Shown: positions 58,592 through 64,000 of the stretch, one piece after another
How positions within the stretch are numbered: position 1 is the first letter of the stretch
How the letters are laid out: every line of letters begins with the position of its first letter
DNA from: Nonomuraea pusilla
GTDB taxonomy: Bacteria > Actinomycetota > Actinomycetes > Streptosporangiales > Streptosporangiaceae
Assembly: GCF_900109355.1 (NCBI RefSeq)
Contig: NZ_FOBF01000001.1
Span: 124,001-188,000 of the forward strand
Direction of reading: 5' to 3'
DNA length: 64,000 nucleotides
The notes under the pieces: model-generated
Databases searched by the model: none
What the model saw: the letters and a program-made list of their open reading frames with translations, nothing else
Told to the model about the DNA's origin: nothing
Program-made: the position numbers and the translations under genes

Positions 58592-59239
58592 ATGGGTTCG
58601 GCACGCGACAGCGGCACGGCACCGGCCAGGCGGGACGACGGCACGCCCCGCCGCGCCGACGCCGAGCGCAACATCGCCACGATCATCGCCACGGGGCTGG
58701 AGCTGTTCGGCCGGAGCGGGAACGTCAGCATGGCCGACGTCGCCAAGTCGGCGGGCGTCGGCCGGGTCACCCTGTACGCGCACTTCCCTTCCAGGGCCGA
58801 CCTGCTGCACGCGCTGGTACGCCACGCGATCGAGCAGACCGAGCACGTCATCGACGCGCGGCCCGCCGACCCGTCCGAGCCCGCCGACCTGGTGCTGGGC
58901 CGGCTCCTCGCCGCCGCCTGGCGCGTCCTCGACCGCTACAGGAAGCTGCGCGTCCACGCCCTCGCCGAACTCGGCCCAGAACAGCTCGACCGACAGCACG
59001 ACCCGATACGGCACCGCCTCGCCGCGGTCGTCGCCCGCGGCCAGGAGCAGGGCGTCTTCCGCACCGACCTCCCCGCCGACTGGATGATCACCGCCGTCTT
59101 CAGCCTCGTCCACGCGGCCGCCGACGAGGCAGAAAGCGGGCGGCTCGCCCCGGCGGCCGTCCCCGACCTGCTGCGCGCCACCGTCCTGCCGGCCCTCGCG
59201 AACCCTCGGACGCGGCCGCCGGGGGCCGAGTCCAGGTGA
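58592..59239 (+). CDS. TetR-family regulator of the exporter
   Basis: A 215-residue regulator. HTH 'RNIATIIATGLELFGRSGNVSMADVAKSAGVGRVTLYAHFPSRADLLHALV'; a helical ligand domain follows ('VLGRLLAAAWRVLDRYRKLRVHALAELGPEQ'). An extended, charged N-terminus of ~25 residues precedes the HTH. Same direction as the exporter, so probably co-transcribed and part of a feedback loop through the 57033-57098 operator. Confidence 0.85.
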   Translation: MGSARDSGTAPARRDDGTPRRADAERNIATIIATGLELFGRSGNVSMADVAKSAGVGRVTLYAHFPSRADLLHALVRHAIEQTEHVIDARPADPSEPADLVLGRLLAAAWRVLDRYRKLRVHALAELGPEQLDRQHDPIRHRLAAVVARGQEQGVFRTDLPADWMITAVFSLVHAAADEAESGRLAPAAVPDLLRATVLPALANPRTRPPGAESR

Positions 59240-59252
59240 CAGAGGGGGCCCG

Positions 59253-59537
59253 ATGCTGTTCATGGTGATCGAGCGGTTCCGCGACGACGACATGGTCCCC
59301 GTCTACCGGCAGGTGCGCGACCGGGGCCGCCTGCTACCCGAGGGGCTGACGTACGTCGGGAGCTGGGTCGAGCCCGGTTTCGGCCGGTGCTTCCAGCTCA
59401 TGGAGTGCGACGACCTGCGGCTTCTCCAGCAGTGGGTCCTGCAGTGGCGTGGTCTGGGCGTGACGTTCGAGATCGTTCCCGTCGTGGAGAGCGCGGACGC
59501 CCGCGCGGTCGTGGAGCCCTACCTCGATCAGCCGTGA
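59253..59537 (+). CDS. DUF3303-like small protein
   Basis: A 94-residue soluble alpha/beta protein: 'MLFMVIERFRDDDMVPVYRQVRDRGRLLPEGLTYVGSWVEP' and 'CFQLMECDDLRLLQQWVLQW' match the dimeric alpha-beta-barrel-like DUF3303 pattern. ATG with AGAGGGGG upstream, 13 bp after the TetR gene, so likely in the same operon. Function unknown. Confidence 0.7.
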   Translation: MLFMVIERFRDDDMVPVYRQVRDRGRLLPEGLTYVGSWVEPGFGRCFQLMECDDLRLLQQWVLQWRGLGVTFEIVPVVESADARAVVEPYLDQP

Positions 59538-59668
59538 CGCGGCGTCATCGGAAAGGACGGTTCCGCTGACGCCGTGGCCGGCCGAGGCCTACTCTTCTCT
59601 CGAAGAGGTGTTCGATCCACGGATGTGCGCCGCTTCTCCCGTACGAGCCCTCCCGAAGGAGCGATCCC

Positions 59669-60541
59669 ATGACCGAGCCCAGGACCCACGCCATCGAGGT
59701 GCCAGGCGCCGTGATCCACTACGACGTACGGGAGGCCGAACCGGGCGCCGCACCCACCCTCCTGATGATCGGGTCGCCGATGGACGCCAGCGGGTTCACC
59801 GCCCTGGCCGAGCACTTCCGCGACCGTACCGTGGTCACCTACGACCCGCGCGGGATCGGGCGGAGCACGCGCACCGGCGACGCCGGCGAGTCGACGCCCG
59901 ACCTGCACGCCGACGACCTGCACCGGCTGATCGCGGCGCTCGGCGGCGGGCCGGTCGACGTCTTCGCCAGCAGCGGGGGCGCCGTCAACGCGCTGGCGCT
60001 GGTCGCCAGGCATCCGGAGCAGGTGCGTACGCTCGTGGCGCACGAGCCTCCCGCCGCCCAGGAGCTGCCTGACCGGGAGCAGGCGCTGGCCGCGGTCGAC
60101 GACATCCGGCGGACGTACGAGCGGCAGGGGTTCGGCGCGGCGATGGTGAAGTTCATCGCGCTGACCAGCCTGCGCGGCGACGTCCCCGGCGACTTCGCCG
60201 ACCTGCCGGTCCAGAGCCCGGCCGACTTCGGTCTGCCCGCGGAGGACGACGGTTCCCGCGACGACCCGCTGTTCGGGCAGAACCTCGTGACCTGTACGTG
60301 TTACGAGCACGACTTCGAAGGGCTCCGCGCCGCCCCGACCCGCATCGTCGTCGGCGTCGGAGCCGAGTCGGAGGGCGAGCTCGCCCACCGCGCGGGTGTG
60401 GCGGTCGCCGGGCGTCTCGGTGCCTCGCCCGTGACGTTCCCCAGCCACCACGGGGGCTTCCTCGGCGGTGAGTTCGGCATGAAGGGCGACCCCGACGGCT
60501 TCGCCGTCACCCTGCGTCAGGTCCTGTCCGAGGAAGGCTGA
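59669..60541 (+). CDS. Alpha/beta hydrolase
   Basis: A 290-residue alpha/beta hydrolase. 'VVTYDPRGIGRSTR' precedes the nucleophile elbow 'VDVFASSGGAVNALAL', with Ser in the small-x-Ser-x-small context, and the catalytic His is in 'FPSHHGGFLGGEFGM'. An oxyanion-side 'LLMIGSPMDASGFTALAEHF' is also present. Cytoplasmic; substrate unknown. ATG with GAAGGAG seven bases before it. Confidence 0.82.
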   Translation: MTEPRTHAIEVPGAVIHYDVREAEPGAAPTLLMIGSPMDASGFTALAEHFRDRTVVTYDPRGIGRSTRTGDAGESTPDLHADDLHRLIAALGGGPVDVFASSGGAVNALALVARHPEQVRTLVAHEPPAAQELPDREQALAAVDDIRRTYERQGFGAAMVKFIALTSLRGDVPGDFADLPVQSPADFGLPAEDDGSRDDPLFGQNLVTCTCYEHDFEGLRAAPTRIVVGVGAESEGELAHRAGVAVAGRLGASPVTFPSHHGGFLGGEFGMKGDPDGFAVTLRQVLSEEG

Positions 60542-60578
60542 ACCGCACGAGGGTTCCTCGGCCGGCGGCGGCCAGGGG

Positions 60579-61205
60579 TCAGGAGGAGACGGCGACCACG
60601 GTGCGGAAGGTACGCGGGTCGGCGATCGCGTCCAGCAGGAAGGCGGCCAGATCTGCACGAGAGGTCTGGGCGCCGACCTTGGCGGTGGCGTCCACGCAGA
60701 CGCGGGGGCGGCCGGTGGCGGGCCGGTCGGTGAGCCGCGTCGGGCGTACGGAGGTCCAGGTCAGGCTGCCGGCGGCGAGCAGGTCCTCCATACGGGCCAT
60801 GTCGGTGTAGGTGTGCCGCATGAGGCGGTGCAGGAGACGGGCGGCCAGGCGGGCGCCGGGCCCGGCGCCGGCGGGGACACCGAGCCCGGCCGAGGAGATC
60901 ACGAGGAGCCGCGCACCGGGCCTGAGCGCGGAGACGATCTCGGCGGTGCCGGCGGAGTAGACGGTGGTGGGGCCGCGGCCGACGGCGCCGAGCGCCGAGA
61001 TCACGGCGTCGTGGCCGTCCAGCAGCCCCTGGAGCGAGCCGGGGGTCAGGACGTCGGCCGCGCGGAAGGTGAGTCCGGGCCCGGCCGGGCGGAGCGCGCC
61101 GGGCCGGCGGGCGATCGCGGTGACGTGGTGCCCGGCGGCCAGGGCCTGTTCGACGACGATCCGTCCGGTGCGACCGGCCGCGCCGACGACGGCGATGGAG
61201 GTCAC
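60579..61205 (-). CDS. NAD(P)H-binding SDR-like protein (NmrA/NAD_binding_10)
   Basis: A 208-residue atypical SDR: 'SIAVVGAAGRTGRIVVEQALAAGHHVTAIAR' is the GxxGxxG NAD(P) motif of NmrA-like quinone/flavin reductases, followed by 'LLDGHDAVISALGA' and 'RLLVISSAGLGVP'. No Tyr-x3-Lys, so it may act as a reductase of low specificity or a redox sensor. GTG start. It follows the NTF2-like gene by 28 bp and is part of the MarR-controlled unit. Confidence 0.8.
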   Translation of the reverse strand: MTSIAVVGAAGRTGRIVVEQALAAGHHVTAIARRPGALRPAGPGLTFRAADVLTPGSLQGLLDGHDAVISALGAVGRGPTTVYSAGTAEIVSALRPGARLLVISSAGLGVPAGAGPGARLAARLLHRLMRHTYTDMARMEDLLAAGSLTWTSVRPTRLTDRPATGRPRVCVDATAKVGAQTSRADLAAFLLDAIADPRTFRTVVAVSS

Positions 61206-61233
61206 GGGGGTGTTCCTCTACGGTGCGGTCGGA

Positions 61234-61713
61234 TCAGCGAGCGGCGTCGGGCCCGGTGGTGGGCCGGGTGGCGGGCTGGAATCTGAAGGAGACGGCCTCC
61301 ATGAGCGCCTTGTGCTTGGTCTTCTGGACCGCCGCGATGCGCCACCGGCCGTCGGCTTCGCGCACCAGCGTGTACGTGGCGAGCTTGCCGAGCTTCTTCG
61401 GCGTGCCCTTCACCACCTCGCCGCGGGTGACGACGACCGCCGCGTCGGCGCCGTAGCGGCGGATCTCCACGATCTCCATGGCCAGCCGGGTGCCCTTGAG
61501 GAAGCTGTCGAACAGCGCCTGGTGCGCCCGGCCGATCTCGGCGCCGCCGTGGTAGACGGTGCCGACGAAGGTGACGTCGGTGGCGTCGTCGGTGAAGCAG
61601 GCGCCGTAGGCGGTGCCGTCTCCGCGGTTCCAGGCGTCCTGGCTCTGCTGGAGGACGGCGCGGATGGCGGCGATGTCGGCGGTGCTGGCGGTCACGATGC
61701 TGGCCCCTCTCAT
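61234..61713 (-). CDS. SgcJ/EcaC-type NTF2-like protein
   Basis: A 159-residue NTF2/SnoaL-like protein: 'DIAAIRAVLQQSQDAWNRGDGTAYGACFTDDATDVTFVGTVYHG' (quoted in part) and 'LATYTLVREADGRWRIAAVQKTKH' fit the SgcJ/EcaC family, which forms a cone-shaped ligand pocket. The ATG has no clear ribosome-binding site; a GTG six codons later has GAGGGG before it and may be the real start, or the mRNA may be leaderless. Divergent from the MarR regulator over inverted repeats. Confidence 0.75.
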   Translation of the reverse strand: MRGASIVTASTADIAAIRAVLQQSQDAWNRGDGTAYGACFTDDATDVTFVGTVYHGGAEIGRAHQALFDSFLKGTRLAMEIVEIRRYGADAAVVVTRGEVVKGTPKKLGKLATYTLVREADGRWRIAAVQKTKHKALMEAVSFRFQPATRPTTGPDAAR

Positions 61714-61716
61714 GAT

Positions 61717-61765
61717 AGCTTCATAGAAGAAGCTTGTTCCTTAAAGATTTATCTTCTTCAAGGAA
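61717..61765. promoter_or_regulatory. MarR operator region
   Basis: AGCTTC-(6 nt)-GAAGCT (61717-61734) and TTCCTT-(17 nt)-AAGGAA (61737-61765) occupy the AT-rich 75-bp interval between the divergent NTF2-like and MarR genes. MarR dimers typically bind such dyads over a promoter. Confidence 0.55.
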
Positions 61766-61788
61766 GAGAGTAGGAACGGGAGGACCGC

Positions 61789-62244
61789 GTGTCAACCACA
61801 CCGGGACAGCCGGACGCCGGCCGTCTCTACCGCCGCTACCTCAGCGCGGTGATGCTGCACGGCCACGCCAGCGCCAAGGCGTGCGACCTCGGCGCCACCG
61901 ACCTGTACGCCCTGAACGTCCTGGAGCTGTCCGGGCCGATGACCCCCGGCGAACTGGGCGCCCGCACCGGGTTGACCACCGGGCCGACCACCCGGCTCAT
62001 CGACCGGCTGGAGCAGGCCGGCTACGTCCGCCGCGTGCCCGCGTCCGACGACCGCCGCAAGGTGATCGTCGAACCGGTCGGCAAACCGGCCGGGCTCGAC
62101 CAGGTCATGGCCCCCGCCCGGCAGAAGGTCGGCGAGATCCTGGCCGGCTACTCGCCTGAGCAGCTCGACGTCCTCTTCGACTACTTCGACCGCGCGGCGC
62201 GGGCGTACGAGGAAGCCGCCGACGTCCTGCGATCTGGGGTCTGA
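61789..62244 (+). CDS. MarR-family transcriptional regulator
   Basis: A 151-residue winged-helix regulator: 'ATDLYALNVLELSGPMTPGELGARTGLTTGPTTRLIDRLEQAGYVRRVPASDDRRKVIVEPV' (quoted in part), with the DDRR wing motif and flanking dimerisation helices. GTG start with GGGAGGA upstream. Divergent from the NTF2/SDR genes, which it probably represses. Its last 13 codons and stop are the first unit of a 45-bp tandem array. Confidence 0.88.
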   Translation: MSTTPGQPDAGRLYRRYLSAVMLHGHASAKACDLGATDLYALNVLELSGPMTPGELGARTGLTTGPTTRLIDRLEQAGYVRRVPASDDRRKVIVEPVGKPAGLDQVMAPARQKVGEILAGYSPEQLDVLFDYFDRAARAYEEAADVLRSGV

Positions 62245-62475
62245 GGCATGTAGGAGGAGGCGGGCGACGTTTTGCGATCTGGGGCCTGAGGCACGTACGA
62301 GGAAGCCGCCGACGTTCTGCGATCTGGGGCCTGAGGCACGTACGAGGAAGCCGCCGACGTTCTGCGATCTGGGGCCTGAGGCACGTACGAGGAAGCCGCC
62401 GACGTTCTGCGATCTGGGGCCTGAGGCACGTAGGAGGAAGCGGGCGGCGTCCTTCGACCGGGGGTCTGAGGCCGT
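62206..62475 (+). repeat. 45-bp tandem array spanning the MarR stop codon (six units)
   Basis: Units start at 62206, 62251, 62296, 62341, 62386 and 62431. Units 3, 4 and 5 are identical to each other; units 1, 2 and 6 differ at several positions. Each encodes, in the marR frame, a copy of YEEAADVLRSG followed by a TGA. Because 45 is a multiple of three and every unit keeps the stop, gain or loss of units leaves the protein unchanged. From 62476 to 62600 the interval continues as degenerate GGAGCGG-rich sequence without a gene. Confidence 0.95.
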
Positions 62476-62600
62476 ACGGAAGCGGCCGGAAAAGGCGGAA
62501 CGTCCGCAGAAGGCGGAGCGGCTGCAGGAGGGGGCGGAGCGGCCGGGGAGGGTGGAGCGGTGACAGGAGGTGGAGCGGTCGCAGGAGGTGGAGCCGCCGT

Positions 62601-62637
62601 AAAAAGCAGCAGGCCCCCCGTGTCGGGGAGCCTGCTG
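62601..62637 (-). terminator. Rho-independent terminator of the CHAP gene
   Basis: On the minus strand CAGCAGGC pairs with GCCTGCTG, with an inner CCCC/GGGG stem, followed by TTTTT. This is a textbook intrinsic terminator, located 28 bp after the CHAP stop codon. Confidence 0.85.
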
Positions 62638-62664
62638 TGGTGTAGGTGTTCGCGTCGTTCTCGG

Positions 62665-63399
62665 TCAGCCGCGGTAGGCGGGGTAGCCGTAGCCGACGAC
62701 CTGCGACGTGGGGCGGACGCGCTGCTCCACCTTGCCGTTGCCGGTGTTGCCCTCGACCGTGCTGATCGTGCCGTCGCCGTTGTCCTTCTCGACGATGCCG
62801 ACGTGGTCGATGCTGTCGATGCTCTTGCCGTGCCAGGAGAAGAAGACGACCGCGCCCGGCTTCGGGGTGTCGCCCCAGTGCTTGTTGGCCTGGAACCACT
62901 TGGCGTACGTGATGGTGTAGGCGTCCCAGCCCACGGTGGACCGCATGCCGGCCTGCTCGCCCACCCAGGAGACGAACATGGCGCACCACGGCGCGTTCGC
63001 GTAGGAGGCGATGGTGCCGCCGTCGCGCGCGGCGGTCTGGGCGGCGCGCGGGGACGACATGTACCAGTGCTGGAACGGCGTGCCGCCGCCCTCGGCGTTC
63101 TCGGTGACGCCGACCTGCGACTTGGCGATCTTCAGGAGGGTGTCCGCGGTCGCGGGCCGCGCGACGGGCGCGGGCCGCTGGGCGGGCTTGTTGACGACCT
63201 GCGGGCGGGCGTCCACCGCGTGAGCGCGGGCGTTCGCGGGCTGAGCGTGGACGCTCACGGTCCCGGCGTGGGCCGAGGAGCTGCTGTCGGCGAAGGCGGG
63301 GGTCGCCGCGAAGGCGGCGCCGGCGGTGACGGCCGCGCCCAGGGCGAGGCAGGCGAGCTTGGCGGGCACGAGGGTACGGCGACGGTCGTGCATGGTCAT
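62665..63399 (-). CDS. Secreted CHAP-domain cell-wall amidase/endopeptidase
   Basis: A 244-residue exported protein. Signal peptide about 1-38 (ending AFADS), an Ala/Pro-rich linker to about 85, then a CHAP (NlpC/P60-clan) domain with Cys139 (APWCAMFVSWVGE), His199 (SIDHVGIVEK) and Glu216/Asn218 (TVEGNTG) as the catalytic residues. It should cleave peptidoglycan peptide or amide bonds outside the cell. Upstream lies a ydaO-type c-di-AMP riboswitch, the usual control of Rpf and CHAP hydrolases in actinomycetes. ATG, with AAGGAG upstream; a second ATG is two codons later. Confidence 0.9.
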   Translation of the reverse strand: MTMHDRRRTLVPAKLACLALGAAVTAGAAFAATPAFADSSSSAHAGTVSVHAQPANARAHAVDARPQVVNKPAQRPAPVARPATADTLLKIAKSQVGVTENAEGGGTPFQHWYMSSPRAAQTAARDGGTIASYANAPWCAMFVSWVGEQAGMRSTVGWDAYTITYAKWFQANKHWGDTPKPGAVVFFSWHGKSIDSIDHVGIVEKDNGDGTISTVEGNTGNGKVEQRVRPTSQVVGYGYPAYRG

Positions 63400-63425
63400 G
63401 CTGAGGTCTACTCCTTGCTTCCATG

Positions 63426-63547
63426 CCGCCTACCGGGTTAGCTGACGGATTCGGGCGTGGAAGTGCCCTACGGAAGGCCGTCGTCGGGACGGCGGTTCCG
63501 ATTCACCCCAGGAAAGAGTGGGTCCCCGGTTCCGCGATCTGTGGCGG
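63426..63547 (-). promoter_or_regulatory. ydaO/yuaA-type c-di-AMP riboswitch
   Basis: Read on the minus strand the leader shows the conserved ydaO boxes in order: GATCGCGGAACCGGGGACCC, then CTGGGGTGAATCGG, then GTAGGGCACTTCC, then CGCCCGAATCCGTCAGCTAA and CCCGGTAGGC. The outer P1 helix forms between CCGCC and GGCGG at the two ends. It ends about 27 nt before the CHAP start codon. In known cases c-di-AMP binding turns expression off. Confidence 0.92.
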
Positions 63548-63646
63548 ATTCGGCGGCCGCGCCCCTGCTCATCGGACAGTCATGGTCACTGCAGGTCGAC
63601 GCGGTCTCGGCAGTACGAAGAGACGTCTGTGCGCCTCGATGCATCC

Positions 63647-63676
63647 AACGTAAGTGAAGCGTATAGAGCAGTGCAA
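63647..63676 (-). promoter_or_regulatory. Possible promoter of the riboswitch-CHAP transcript
   Basis: On the minus strand TTGCAC (63676-63671) and TACGTT (63652-63647) are separated by 18 bp, about 100 bp before the riboswitch. Consensus-level evidence only. Confidence 0.35.
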
Positions 63677-63700
63677 ACGGGGCCCTTTGCTCGTCCAACG

Positions 63701-63723
63701 AAACCCCTATGAGGCAGGGGTTT
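63701..63723. other. Hairpin in the divergent interval before the last gene
   Basis: AAACCCCT and AGGGGTTT form a perfect 8-bp stem with a 7-nt loop, in the ~490-bp region between the CHAP start and the gene at 63891. It could be an operator or a structured 5' element. The rest of 63724-63890 shows no gene and no recognised RNA. Confidence 0.5.
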
Positions 63724-63890
63724 CCGGCGACAATGTTTTACCTTTCGCCGGGTTTGACGGCCGCTTCTTCGCAGGTTGCGGGCCTGCTGCTCCGCCATGG
63801 TGAGCCGGTTCAGATGGGGACCCCAGAAGCGGACCTTTTGGACATATGTGGTTACCGTGGGATATGTCGAACCAGCGTTGGGGGGGACGT

Positions 63891-64000
63891 ATGAGGCGAC
63901 ACTCCATGAGTCTCGCGACCGCGGCCGGAGCGCTCCTGACCGCCGTAACCAGCGTGACGGCCGTAACCGCCGTAACAGCCGTAACAGCCGTGGCCGCCGT
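63891..64000 (+). CDS. Partial gene: exported protein with Ala-Val-Thr repeats in the signal region
   Basis: Only the first ~36 codons are inside the window. The ATG follows GGGGGGGAC. The peptide starts MRRHSMSLATAAGALLTAV and continues with Ala-Val-Thr repeats coded by short GCCGTAACA direct repeats. It looks like a signal peptide; the mature protein is unknown. Confidence 0.5.
   Translation, partial: MRRHSMSLATAAGALLTAVTSVTAVTAVTAVTAVAA

Noticed and set aside
62181-62429. Minus-strand open frame of 82 residues with PQAPDRRTSAASSY repeats
   Set aside because: It is only the antisense reading of the 45-bp array that starts in marR; it has no ribosome-binding site and exists because the repeat unit is a multiple of three.
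1-64000. tRNA, rRNA, insertion sequences or prophage genes
   Set aside because: No cloverleaf with CCA-type ends, no transposase or integrase motif and no phage structural gene was seen in reading the window.

Overview
The window looks like a chromosomal segment of a high-GC actinomycete, most likely a Streptosporangiaceae/Nonomuraea-type genome. This is inferred from very GC-rich codon usage, many GTG starts, LacI-controlled sugar ABC transporters without their own ATPase, NarL-type two-component pairs, and a ydaO-type (c-di-AMP) riboswitch in front of a CHAP cell-wall hydrolase. No rRNA, tRNA, CRISPR array, prophage or insertion sequence was recognised.

Layout. 0-11 kb: a secreted Ig-like protein, a sarcosine-oxidase-like flavoenzyme, an MFS pump, an M20 amidohydrolase, a TRIC-type channel, a minimal EF-hand protein, an HTH-membrane-DUF2690 protein, a LecA-like secreted protein with a DUF4328 partner, and a GH13 enzyme. 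11.3-11.8 kb: remnants of a TetR gene and an alpha/beta hydrolase joined back to back. 11.8-18.2 kb: a secreted 5'-nucleotidase, a VOC protein, cytochrome bd oxidase (cydAB, with a short CydB), a two-component pair and a small coiled-coil protein. 18.4-28 kb: epimerase plus glycosyltransferase, a stand-alone KAS III with divergent TetR, a second two-component pair, an SRPBCC protein, and a P450 with divergent TetR.

28.3-45.5 kb is a carbohydrate-utilisation island. One leftward operon (LacI, FAD oxidoreductase, ABC lipoprotein, two permeases, TusA-like protein, second LacI) faces a rightward operon (divergent LacI; ABC lipoprotein, two permeases, GH127 beta-L-arabinofuranosidase, giant secreted multidomain glycosidase). 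The natural reading is that the secreted enzyme trims an arabinose-containing glycan, the transporter imports the fragments, and cytoplasmic GH127 releases L-arabinose. Perfect or near-perfect LacI-type palindromes lie at the control points.

45.7-64 kb: an orphan histidine kinase, an SDR, a His/Cys/Gly-rich secreted protein behind a perfect 22-bp palindrome, a 1174-residue membrane-anchored NACHT/STAND ATPase with an EF-hand-like loop and a C-terminal cysteine module, tryptophan 2,3-dioxygenase with an Lrp regulator, a secreted HEXXH protein, a DHA2 exporter with its TetR, a MarR-controlled SDR/NTF2 pair, and the riboswitch-controlled CHAP protein.

The most unusual general feature is a set of short tandem arrays that begin in the last codons of a gene, include its stop codon and run downstream. 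There are five (17, 31, 14, 27 and 45 bp units) plus a sixth in-frame 12-bp array forming the tail of the TRIC gene. The most attractive candidate for an undescribed system is the NACHT protein.
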